Source: JBHEPS01 sp046261635 (GTDB taxonomy: Bacteria > Acidobacteriota > Thermoanaerobaculia > Gp7-AA8). Taken from it: DNA of 6,035 nt. The position numbers and the translations under genes were made by a program. This document shows positions 1-6,035 of the stretch, one piece after another; positions within the stretch are counted from its first letter, which is position 1; each line of letters begins with the position of its first letter. Location: NCBI GenBank assembly GCA_046261635.1, contig JBHEOL010000371.1:1-6035 (forward strand). Direction: 5' to 3'. Under the pieces are notes generated by a model. That model searched no databases. It had not been told where the DNA came from and was given only the letters and a program-made list of their open reading frames with translations.

Positions 1-1
1 G

Positions 2-1687
2 TTCAACTACAAGCTTCCAGACGAGCTCGAGAGGATCATTCGAAAGTGCCTCGAGAAAGACCCGGAGCGGCGCTATCAGTCGGCCGGCGAACTGCTCGTC
101 GACCTGCGGAATGTGGCGCGCGACCTGGCCTCGCAGATTCCACTAGGCATGGACAGTCCCTCCAGGAAAAGGAATCGGAGGAGTCGGATCGCTTGGACCG
201 CCGGTATTTCCATTCTGCTGGTCGCATTCCTGGTCGAATGGGAGCAGGACCGAGCCCCGAGCGTGGCTTTTCCCGCGGTCGAGTCGGTTGCGGTCTTCCC
301 TTTCGCGATCGAAGGGGGGGGGGAGAGCGAGGAGTACTTCGCCGCCGGACTGACCGAAAACGTGATTTCGGCCCTTTCACTGTTTCCGGAGCTTCGGGTG
401 ACCAGTCGCAGTACCGTTTTCAATCTCGACCGGACAGCGGAGTCACCACTCGAATGGGCCCGCAGGCTGAGGGTCGATGCTTTCGTTACCGCCGTAGCTC
501 GGCAGGATGGAAGTTCGCTGGTCACGACCGCGGAGCTGGTGAGAACCCGCGATGGCAGCCTGATCTCGATGGAGAGATTCACCCGGCCGATTACCGAGAG
601 CGGGTTCGTCCATCGCGACATCGTGCGGATGGTTGCCGCTGGTCTCGAAATGCCCGGCATGGAGAAGGACCTCGCGCGCTACGGGACGCTCGACTCCGAA
701 GCTTACCGACTCTATTTGGAAGGGTTTCACCATTGGCAGCAGCGCTCGGACGTCGGGCTCCGACGAGCGATCGATCTCTTCGAAGAAGCCGTCAGGCTCG
801 ATCCCGAGTTCGCTCCCGCGTGGGCGGGGCTGGCCAACAGTTACTCGGTTCTGGAACGCTATTCCGGGATACCGGGAGCGGAAGTGAAGCTCAAGGCTCG
901 CGCCGCAACCAAACGAGCGCTGAGACTGGATGACCGTCTGCCGGAGGCGCACGTCGCCCATGCCTCGTACCAGGAAACCTTCGACTGGGATTGGAAGGGA
1001 GCTGAGGAGGCGTACCGCAAAGCGATCGAGCTCGGGGGAAGTCACTCGACCGCATATCACTGGAAGGCGATGCTCCTCACCCGGCTCGGGCGCCATCAGG
1101 AGGCAATCGAAGATATCGCAATGGCGCGGCGACTGGACCCGATGAATGCACTGGTCGCAGCCGCGGCGGGAAACGTCCACTACTACGCCGGAAACTACGG
1201 GAGATCGGAGGAGGAATGTGTCGCGGCCCTGGCGCTCGACCCATCCTCCAGCCTGGCCCGAGTCCAGCTCGGCCTGTCGCTGACGTTTGGTGGAAATCCC
1301 CAGCGCGGCATCGAGGAACTCCAGGCAGCTGTGAAGGAGACCGCGGGAAAACCAACAATTCATCTACAGGCAATGGCGGCACTGGCAGTGAGCCACGCCG
1401 CCGCCGGCGAGGAGGCCGAGGCACGCCGGATCGCAGCACGACTCGAGCAGTTGCCGCGAGCGTCGCTCTTCGGGTACGGGATAGCGGCCATCCATGCGAT
1501 GCTCGGCGACCACGAGGCGGCGTTTCTCTGGCTCGACCGCGCGCTCGAGGCCTCGAGCTTCTGGCTGAGTCTTCTCGGCGTGGAGCCCGCATTCGCGTCG
1601 CTTCGCTCCGATCCCCGTTTCGAGCTGATGCTCGAGAACGTCGGTCTTCCGCCCGGCGAGGCATTCGCGGGGGAGAATCGTGAGTGA
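2..1687 (+). CDS. Ser/Thr protein kinase with TolB-like and TPR domains (5' partial)
   Basis: The frame is open from base 2, so the gene begins outside the window; the GTG at 113 is internal. 561 residues are visible. Residues 1-37 match the end of a Hanks-type kinase C-lobe (LPDELERIIRKCLEKDPERR, then YQSAGELLVDLRN), the usual 'CLEKDPxxRY' signature before the kinase domain ends; the catalytic loop and DFG motif lie upstream and are not seen. A basic stretch (SRKRNRRSR, about 52-62) precedes one hydrophobic helix (about 63-80), which by the positive-inside rule puts the kinase in the cytoplasm and the rest outside. Residues about 93-210 resemble the TolB/FlgO-like domain (VAVFPF, EEYFAAGLTENVISAL). 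From about 230 to 540 there are TPR-type helices (for example AIDLFEEAVRLDPEFAPAWAGLA, split here as AIDLFEEAVRLDP and EFAPAWAGLA). This architecture is common in Acidobacteriota signalling kinases. Its substrate is unknown. The stop overlaps the next gene by 8 nt. A run of ten G lies at 314-323. Confidence 0.9.
   Translation, partial: FNYKLPDELERIIRKCLEKDPERRYQSAGELLVDLRNVARDLASQIPLGMDSPSRKRNRRSRIAWTAGISILLVAFLVEWEQDRAPSVAFPAVESVAVFPFAIEGGGESEEYFAAGLTENVISALSLFPELRVTSRSTVFNLDRTAESPLEWARRLRVDAFVTAVARQDGSSLVTTAELVRTRDGSLISMERFTRPITESGFVHRDIVRMVAAGLEMPGMEKDLARYGTLDSEAYRLYLEGFHHWQQRSDVGLRRAIDLFEEAVRLDPEFAPAWAGLANSYSVLERYSGIPGAEVKLKARAATKRALRLDDRLPEAHVAHASYQETFDWDWKGAEEAYRKAIELGGSHSTAYHWKAMLLTRLGRHQEAIEDIAMARRLDPMNALVAAAAGNVHYYAGNYGRSEEECVAALALDPSSSLARVQLGLSLTFGGNPQRGIEELQAAVKETAGKPTIHLQAMAALAVSHAAAGEEAEARRIAARLEQLPRASLFGYGIAAIHAMLGDHEAAFLWLDRALEASSFWLSLLGVEPAFASLRSDPRFELMLENVGLPPGEAFAGENRE
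1669..1675 (+). promoter_or_regulatory. Ribosome-binding site for the Tat small-subunit gene
   Basis: GGGGGAG lies 4 nt before the GTG at 1680, inside the last codons of the kinase gene. It supports the GTG start and so the 8-nt overlap. The start is also supported because it puts a twin-arginine motif at residues 12-13, at the normal distance from an N-terminus. Confidence 0.55.
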
Positions 1688-2357
1688 CTCCGAGCCTGCG
1701 GCGGAGATCAGCAGGCGCGATTTCTTCGCGGCCTGCTCGATCCTCGCGGCCAGCCTGGCGGCCTGCTCGACTCTCACCGACCGTACGAGGGTCGCGGCGG
1801 CATTCATCGTCGATCCTCCCGCGGACGAGTACATGCCGGCGCTCCGCGACCTCATTCGAATCCTCCTCCCCTTCGATCGCGGGGAGTTTCCGCTCACCCC
1901 CGCCCAGGTCGAGACGCGGTTGCTCCGTCTCTTCCCACTCGAGAAGGAGCGCCGGTTTCTCGGCCTCCAGCGCACGTTGGTCTTTTTCAACCAGCTCGAT
2001 CTCGTCCCCCACACGGCCCAGGTGTTGATCGAAGAGGAGCGAAAGGCCGCCGACGTCCCCGCCCGTCTCGGCAGGAGGGAGTTCCGGCAAGTGATCCGCC
2101 AGAAAGTCGTCCGGGAAACGGCCCTGTTCTCCCGGTTCGTCGAAGGGCTGGAGCCAGAGGCGCGCTACTTCACAGCCCTGCCTCGGGAGCGGCAGAGGGA
2201 GTACTTCGAGATGTGGCGTGAGAGCGAGCTCCTGATCAAGCGCGAGTTCGCGGGTGGTCTCCGATACCTCGTCATGGTCACCGCCTACTCGGACGATCGA
2301 GTCTGGCCCGCGCTCGGCTATGACGGGCCGCTGATTCGGGCGCCGAGGACGGATTGA
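1680..2357 (+). CDS. Tat-exported small subunit of a GMC dehydrogenase (gluconate 2-dehydrogenase subunit 3-like)
   Basis: A 225-residue protein starting with GTG. The N-terminus has a clear twin-arginine signal (SRRDFFAACS, residues 11-20) followed by a hydrophobic stretch. The stretch contains LAAC (26-29), which fits a lipobox, so the mature protein could be a Tat-exported lipoprotein starting at Cys29; a cleaved non-lipidated form is the alternative. The remainder is mainly helical and charged, with a C-terminal part reading VMVTAYSDDRVWPALGYDGP, similar in style to small proteins encoded next to GMC flavoproteins (gluconate_2-dh3-like). In that family the small subunit binds the FAD subunit in the cytoplasm and carries it through the Tat pore. 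The adjacent gene encodes a GMC protein with no signal of its own, which fits this role. It overlaps the kinase gene by 8 nt and the GMC gene by 1 nt. Family assignment is from pattern and context, not from a search. Confidence 0.75.
   Translation: MSDSEPAAEISRRDFFAACSILAASLAACSTLTDRTRVAAAFIVDPPADEYMPALRDLIRILLPFDRGEFPLTPAQVETRLLRLFPLEKERRFLGLQRTLVFFNQLDLVPHTAQVLIEEERKAADVPARLGRREFRQVIRQKVVRETALFSRFVEGLEPEARYFTALPRERQREYFEMWRESELLIKREFAGGLRYLVMVTAYSDDRVWPALGYDGPLIRAPRTD
2345..2349 (+). promoter_or_regulatory. Ribosome-binding site for the GMC oxidoreductase gene
   Basis: GAGGA lies 7 nt before the ATG at 2357, but only 4 nt before an in-frame TTG at 2354. The spacing and codon favour the ATG, giving a TGATG stop/start overlap with the upstream gene. 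Confidence 0.55.
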
Positions 2358-3931
2358 TGGCGATCGAGCGATGCGACGTCGCGATCATCGGGTCGGGTGC
2401 GGCAGGCGGTGTTCTGGCGGCAACTCTGGCCGAACTGACCGACCTGAAAATTGTCGTGCTCGAGAAGGGGCCCTTCCTGGGCAGCGAGGGGTTCAATCAA
2501 CGCGAGCTCGACATGCACCGCCTCCTGCAGGCCGAACAGGGGAGACGGACTACGGCGGACGGGGCCATTCCTGTCAGGGGAGGGGAATGCGTTGGGGGTG
2601 GAACGACGATTAACTATGCGCTCGCTCTCGATCCTCTGCCCGCGGTCTGGAAAGAATGGAGGGACGCGTACGGTATCGAGGGCTTTTCGTTCGATCCCGT
2701 GGCGAGCGACTACGGAATCGCCGGCCTCAACATGCCGGCAGCGTTGAGTGAAGTAAAATCGCGTCTGGGGGTCGCGGCCGCCCCCGATGCGTGGGTCAAC
2801 GACAACAACCGCGTTTTCGAGCGCGGGTGCAGGGCACTTGGAATCGCGACCCGACGCTTCCCTCTCAACATTCGAGACTGCCTCGGCTGCGGTTATTGCG
2901 GCCAGGGATGTGCCTATGATCGGAAGCAGTCGATCGGCAACACCTATCTCGCCGATGCCCTCGCCAACGGCGTGAGGCTGATTCACCACTGCGAAGTCGA
3001 GCGGATCGAAGTCGACATGAGAGGGCGCGCCACCGGCGTGCTGGCCACGGTCAGTCCGACGCGAAGAGAGTCGCGCGCGAATTCGGCGGAGCCGGGCCCG
3101 CTGCGGATTCAAGCACAGCTCGTCGTTGTGGCCGCGGGAGCCATTGCCACTCCCGAGATACTCTACCGTTCCAATCACCCCGACCCGCATCGCCGGATCG
3201 GTCGGGGCCTTGTTCTTCATCCGGCAGTTCCGATCATTGCTCTTCTGGATCATCCGATCGAGAACTATCGGGGCACCCCGGGAACCGTTTACAGCGACCA
3301 TTTCTACGGCTCGGACGGTTTCTACCTCGAGTGTCTATTCTCGCATCCAGTCTACGGAGCGATCGTCATGCCGGGGTACGGGGATGATCACTTCGACCTG
3401 CTTCGGTCTCTCCCGCGAATCGCTGGCTGCGGTGCGATGCTGATCGACTCCGTCGAGGATGCGAACCGGGTGGAAGTGACACCCGCCGGGTACCGGATTC
3501 ACTACCGCCTCACGGAGGCCGACCGGGACCGCTTGCGCACCGCCTGTCGAATCGGCGTCGACGTGATGCTCGCCGCAGGTGCCAGTGAAGTCCTGCTCCC
3601 TTCGCAGGAGTCGATCGGGCCGATGCGGAAAGCGCGATTCCGATCGCCCGGGGACTCGCAGGCATGCAGGGAGCTCCAGTTCGTCCCGCATCGGACCACA
3701 GTGACTTCGGCGCACTGTCAGGCGAGCACGAAAATGAGCCGCGATCCACACCAGGCCGTGGCAGACGGGCGGGGGGAATCCCACTTCATCGAGAATCTCG
3801 TCATCTGTGACTCGTCGTCATTTCCAGAATCCTGCGGCACCAATCCCATGCTCTCGATCATGACGATGGCGCGTTACCAGGGACGCAGAATCGCGGCGGA
3901 GTGGGACAGACGCTATGAGGGACGTACGTGA
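2357..3931 (+). CDS. GMC-family FAD oxidoreductase (fatty-alcohol-oxidase / FAD-glucose-dehydrogenase type)
   Basis: A 524-residue flavoprotein expected to oxidise an alcohol, polyol or sugar hydroxyl. Seen directly: the FAD-binding Rossmann motif GSGAAG (12-17) with the acidic end of strand 2 at Glu36 (VVLEKGP); the GMC signature region GGECVGGGTTIN (75-86); a cysteine motif CLGCGYCGQGC (C175, C178, C181, C185) followed by DRKQS, placed as in fatty-alcohol oxidases; a second FAD-domain segment VVVAAGAIATPEIL; and the C-terminal GMC domain with the likely active-site pair His453 (SAHCQAST) and Asn496 (GTNPMLSIM). The cysteine spacing CX2CX2CX3C includes a CX5CX3C set like that known to hold a 3Fe-4S cluster in FAD glucose dehydrogenases. 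No signal peptide is present; export is probably as a passenger of the Tat small subunit encoded just upstream. It overlaps both neighbours (1 nt and 4 nt). The true substrate cannot be told from sequence. Confidence 0.92.
   Translation: MAIERCDVAIIGSGAAGGVLAATLAELTDLKIVVLEKGPFLGSEGFNQRELDMHRLLQAEQGRRTTADGAIPVRGGECVGGGTTINYALALDPLPAVWKEWRDAYGIEGFSFDPVASDYGIAGLNMPAALSEVKSRLGVAAAPDAWVNDNNRVFERGCRALGIATRRFPLNIRDCLGCGYCGQGCAYDRKQSIGNTYLADALANGVRLIHHCEVERIEVDMRGRATGVLATVSPTRRESRANSAEPGPLRIQAQLVVVAAGAIATPEILYRSNHPDPHRRIGRGLVLHPAVPIIALLDHPIENYRGTPGTVYSDHFYGSDGFYLECLFSHPVYGAIVMPGYGDDHFDLLRSLPRIAGCGAMLIDSVEDANRVEVTPAGYRIHYRLTEADRDRLRTACRIGVDVMLAAGASEVLLPSQESIGPMRKARFRSPGDSQACRELQFVPHRTTVTSAHCQASTKMSRDPHQAVADGRGESHFIENLVICDSSSFPESCGTNPMLSIMTMARYQGRRIAAEWDRRYEGRT
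3917..3922 (+). promoter_or_regulatory. Ribosome-binding site for the beta-barrel gene
   Basis: GAGGGA lies 5 nt before the GTG at 3928. It selects this start, in a GTGA overlap with the stop of the GMC gene, over the nearby ATG at 3915, which is in another frame and encodes no recognisable protein. Confidence 0.5.
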
Positions 3932-5022
3932 CCTGCACCTCCATCCGCCTGGGGGCGAGGATCGCTGCTGCGGTCCTGGCGCTCTCACTCATGCCGTCTC
4001 CCGCGTCGGGACAGGTCGAAGGGTTGACGGCGGCTGCTTTGATCGAGCCGGATCTCTTACCCGTCCCTGTGGTCCAGTACGTGCGCGTAGAGTCTTCCGA
4101 GCAGCTGTGGAGACTTTCGATGACCGGGCTCACCTTCGGGTTCGAACACCAGAGGCCAGTACGCCCGAGGGTGCGCCTCGTACTGTCGACCGAGATCACG
4201 CCAGCCCGTGCGAATGCGAGCGATCGTCTCTATGAATGGGGCCGGAGCGCCGACTCGTCTGAGTTCGAGAATCGATTGTTCGATCTTCGACTCGGATTCG
4301 ACTACGAGATGTCCGAGCAGTGGACTACGGCGGTTCGTCTGATCGGGATGGCCAATCGCGTCCACGATCTCTCTCCAGACCTCCAGACGTATTGGAGCAA
4401 CCCGTATTCCGGTCTGTCGATCGGGCAGTCTTTCGAGAGGCGGACAGCCTCCGATCCTTTTCGCGGGACTTTCGAAGGCGTGCGGGCGCGCGCTGACGCT
4501 GAGATCTACCTGGGACAGGGGACTGAGACGTGGGCCCGAACTCGTCTGTCAGGCGAGCATGCCAGGAAGTACGGGCGGGTCCGGGTCAGTGAATCGGGTA
4601 CGCTTTTCCACGGTGAGAACCTGAATGTCGTAAATCGCTTTCTTGTGGGCAGCTCGTGGAGAGTCCCGGGAATTCACCCCCTGTACGGTTTCCGGTATGC
4701 CGAGTTCCGGATCGACCATGGAGTGGCTCTCAACGCGGCGGTCGATTACGAGCTGACCGATCGGATGGATATCGGCCTGCGAGCGAGCTATCTCGCCGGG
4801 GGGTTCGAGAAAACGAAGGTGAGGGCGCAAGGAGTTGGGCTGGAACTAGGCACAACCATACGGGGAATCGGAGTCACTCTGGGAGCGGCCGTGCCGAGCC
4901 AGCGCGGCGCGCTCGAGGATGAAATGACTTTCTACGCCATGCTGAGCACGGCCGTGTTCCTCGATGTCGCCGACGTACTGGATGACCTCGCGGGGTCTGT
5001 CCGTCGCGCAGCCGGACATTGA
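3928..5022 (+). CDS. Exported protein, predicted outer-membrane beta-barrel, function unknown
   Basis: A 364-residue protein starting with GTG. Residues 1-28 form a Sec-type signal peptide: a basic start (RLGAR), a hydrophobic core (IAAAVLALSLM) and a cleavage site after ASG, before Gln29. The rest has alternating polar/hydrophobic strands separated by short turns and longer loops, for example RVRLVLSTEITP, LFDLRLGFDYEMSEQWTTAVRL, and DYELTDRMDIGLRASYLAGG followed by a strand pair with many glycines. This is typical of outer-membrane beta-barrels, perhaps 10-14 strands. The only cysteine is Cys3, in the signal, so there is no haem or disulfide. The last 20 residues (DVADVLDDLAGSVRRAAGH) look helical and follow what may be the last strand; most barrels end at the final strand, so this tail is unusual. 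Its place directly after the GMC gene with a 4-nt overlap suggests a role with that enzyme, such as substrate passage or anchoring; this is inference. I do not recognise the family. Confidence 0.75.
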   Translation: MTCTSIRLGARIAAAVLALSLMPSPASGQVEGLTAAALIEPDLLPVPVVQYVRVESSEQLWRLSMTGLTFGFEHQRPVRPRVRLVLSTEITPARANASDRLYEWGRSADSSEFENRLFDLRLGFDYEMSEQWTTAVRLIGMANRVHDLSPDLQTYWSNPYSGLSIGQSFERRTASDPFRGTFEGVRARADAEIYLGQGTETWARTRLSGEHARKYGRVRVSESGTLFHGENLNVVNRFLVGSSWRVPGIHPLYGFRYAEFRIDHGVALNAAVDYELTDRMDIGLRASYLAGGFEKTKVRAQGVGLELGTTIRGIGVTLGAAVPSQRGALEDEMTFYAMLSTAVFLDVADVLDDLAGSVRRAAGH

Positions 5023-5078
5023 CGAAGGTGTTCGCTTCGCCAGGTTCACATCGTCGACCCAGGCAAGCTTGGCCACGG

Positions 5079-5123
5079 CGGAACCAACGGTCTTCGCAGC
5101 GCGCGACCGTCGGCTGGTTTCCG
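5079..5123. terminator. Imperfect inverted repeat between convergent genes, possible transcription barrier
   Basis: ACGGTC (5087-5092) pairs with GACCGT (5105-5110) around a 12-nt loop. After a 4-nt bulge (5111-5114) the stem continues with CGGAACCA (5079-5086) against TGGTTTCCG (5115-5123), which has one extra base. It sits in the 121-nt gap between a plus-strand and a minus-strand gene, where a two-way terminator would be expected. No T-run follows on either strand, so it is not a classical Rho-independent terminator. Confidence 0.3.
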
Positions 5124-5143
5124 TCGAGGAATCCGAATGTTGC

Positions 5144-5389
5144 TCAGCGCCGGTTGCGCAGCGACTGCAGATCGCGCTCGATGGCTGCCTCTTCCATTTT
5201 CGTGTCGGAGTAGCGCTCCTGCAGTTTACCGATGACCCGGTCGCGCCTTCCTTCCATGTAGGTCAGGTCATCGTCGGTCAGTTTTCCCCACTTCTCTTTG
5301 ACCGCTCCCTTGAACTGATTCCAGTTTCCCTCGACTTCACTCCAGATCGATTCCTCGCGATCGGTGCGTCCTGCCGGGTTGCTGTCCAT
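5144..5389 (-). CDS. CsbD-family stress-response protein
   Basis: An 81-residue, highly charged, helical protein. The region from about residue 16 to 65 matches the CsbD-like pattern: W(S)EVEGNWNQFKGAVKEKWGKL, TDDDL, then the second repeat-like part GRRDRVIGKLQERYSDTK. CsbD proteins are small, soluble proteins induced by general stress in many bacteria; their molecular action is not established. The N-terminal 15 residues (MDSNPAGRTDREESI) and the C-terminal tail (IERDLQSLRNRR) make it slightly longer than the usual 60-70 residues. The ATG at 5389 is supported by a strong ribosome-binding site. It lies 114 nt downstream of another minus-strand gene, enough room for its own promoter, though I could not identify convincing -35/-10 boxes there. 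It converges on the plus-strand operon. Confidence 0.9.
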   Translation of the reverse strand: MDSNPAGRTDREESIWSEVEGNWNQFKGAVKEKWGKLTDDDLTYMEGRRDRVIGKLQERYSDTKMEEAAIERDLQSLRNRR

Positions 5390-5395
5390 GTCATT

Positions 5396-5401
5396 TCCTC
5401 C
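5396..5401 (-). promoter_or_regulatory. Ribosome-binding site for the CsbD gene
   Basis: On the minus strand GGAGGA lies 6 nt before the ATG at 5389-5387. It is the best ribosome-binding site in the window and suggests strong translation. Confidence 0.7.
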
Positions 5402-5503
5402 GTCTGAATTTGATTGCGTTCAGGGTCCTGTAACTGCAATCGGGATGCCCCGAAACACAACCGATCGGACGGATGGACGCTGCCTTGCGCATGGGATCGG
5501 TGG

Positions 5504-6034
5504 CTAGCGCGGAAGTGTGCGGATGACCTCGGCGAGCACCTTTTGTCCCTTCTCGCGATCTTCTTCCTTTTCGCTGCGCAGAAGGGTCTCGGCTTCGCGA
5601 ACGCGCGCGATCACCGTCGCGAAGGGTGTCACGTCGATTCCGGGGAAGAGCCTTTGCTCGAGGCGCGCGATCTCGAGGTCGAGCGCCACTGGATCGGTCG
5701 AGTAGTTGAGGCGGGTAAGCGCGCGGATGCCTTCCGCATTCGGATTCATCGGGTCGTCCTCGGCCACCGCCTGGCGGAAATGCACCTCGACCAGGGCATC
5801 GCCGACGAACTGCGAGCGCGTTGCCGTCTCGACCTCCACCTCGGCGCGGTCCGCAATCACGCCGAGATCGAACGTGCGCGAGTTATCCGGCTGGAGCCAG
5901 GCGTCGACCGTGCGCTCCATCGTCTCCATCCGTCCATCGCTCCAGTAGCGGATGCGGACGTGGCCGACCCACACCTCGTTGTTCGCGCGAACGAGCGAAC
6001 GCTTGCGAGGAACGACGATGCGGACCGAGTAGGG
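5504..6034 (-). CDS. Unrecognised protein, C-terminal part (5' partial)
   Basis: The frame is open from the right window edge to the TAG at 5504-5506, giving 176 visible residues. The GTG at 5974 is not needed as a start because the frame continues upstream with similar content (VRIVVPRKRSLVRANNEVWV). The first 100 or so visible residues look like beta strands: VRIVVPRKR, VWVGHVRIRYWSDGR, RTFDLGVIADRAEVEVETAT, ALVEVHFRQAVAEDD. The C-terminal part is helical and charged: an acidic/basic heptad-like stretch around ALDLEIARLEQRLFPG and a final helix, VIARVREAETLLRSEKEED followed by REKGQKVLAEVIRTLPR. No cysteine, catalytic motif or membrane segment is visible. It may be a beta-sandwich domain followed by a helical tail, but I recognise no family. 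It precedes the CsbD gene on the same strand by 114 nt. Confidence 0.7.
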   Translation of the reverse strand, partial: PYSVRIVVPRKRSLVRANNEVWVGHVRIRYWSDGRMETMERTVDAWLQPDNSRTFDLGVIADRAEVEVETATRSQFVGDALVEVHFRQAVAEDDPMNPNAEGIRALTRLNYSTDPVALDLEIARLEQRLFPGIDVTPFATVIARVREAETLLRSEKEEDREKGQKVLAEVIRTLPR

Positions 6035-6035
6035 G

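Noticed and set aside
113..115. GTG as the start of the kinase/TPR gene
   Set aside because: The same frame continues upstream to base 2 with clear kinase C-lobe sequence, so the start is outside the window.
46..933. Plus-strand open frame of 295 codons overlapping the kinase gene
   Set aside because: Arg-rich shadow frame; the frame starting at base 2 carries the kinase, TolB-like and TPR patterns across the same region.
443..1363. Minus-strand open frame of 306 codons opposite the TPR region
   Set aside because: No domain or start signal; explained by GC-rich codon use of the sense gene.
1077..2090. Long minus-strand open frame of 337 codons opposite the kinase and Tat genes
   Set aside because: Its product is a low-complexity Arg/Pro/Gly-rich string with no domain, typical of the antisense frame in GC-rich DNA, and it crosses two well-supported genes.
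2318..3301. Minus-strand open frame of 327 codons opposite the GMC gene
   Set aside because: It lies wholly over the GMC protein, whose motifs are unambiguous, and shows no recognisable fold or ribosome-binding site.
5460..5501. Inverted repeat ACCGATC / GATCGGT just past the end of the right-hand minus-strand gene
   Set aside because: Only 7 bp with a 28-nt loop and no T-run; too weak to call a terminator.
5390..5503. Promoter for the CsbD gene
   Set aside because: A promoter is expected in this gap, but the best TTG-type hexamers had no acceptable -10 box at 16-18 nt, so no site is called.

Overview
The window is GC-rich and tightly packed. It carries one block of four overlapping plus-strand genes (from the left edge to 5022), followed by two minus-strand genes that converge on it (5144-5389, and 5504 to the right edge). 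A serine/threonine kinase with a membrane segment, a TolB-like domain and TPR repeats, next to a Tat-dependent GMC oxidoreductase pair, suggests a Gram-negative bacterium such as an Acidobacteriota-like lineage. That placement is inferred from gene content only. No RNA gene, insertion sequence, CRISPR array or integrase was seen.

Plus-strand block. Gene 1 (open from base 2) is the C-terminal part of a eukaryotic-like Ser/Thr kinase: the last helices of the kinase C-lobe, a basic linker, one transmembrane helix, a TolB/FlgO-like domain and a TPR array. Its stop overlaps the start of gene 2, a small Tat-signal protein resembling the small ('hitchhiker', gluconate 2-dehydrogenase subunit 3-like) subunit of FAD dehydrogenases. 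The stop of gene 2 overlaps the ATG of gene 3, a GMC flavoprotein of the fatty-alcohol-oxidase/FAD-glucose-dehydrogenase type with a four-cysteine motif that may bind an Fe-S cluster. The stop of gene 3 overlaps the GTG of gene 4, an exported protein that looks like an outer-membrane beta-barrel. Overlaps of 8, 1 and 4 nt imply one transcript with coupled translation.

Working model (inference): genes 2 and 3 form a dehydrogenase/oxidase that folds in the cytoplasm and is exported by Tat as a complex, possibly lipid-anchored. Gene 4 may supply an envelope partner or a substrate channel. Gene 1 would place a TPR sensor in the periplasm and a kinase in the cytoplasm. The substrate and the electron acceptor are unknown; no CXXCH haem motif is present in genes 2-4.

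Right part. A 121-nt convergent intergenic region holds an imperfect inverted repeat that could act as a transcription barrier. Beyond it, on the minus strand, lie a CsbD-family stress protein with a strong ribosome-binding site and, 114 nt upstream of it, the C-terminal end of an unrecognised protein that runs off the window. Neither intergenic gap contains a further supported gene.
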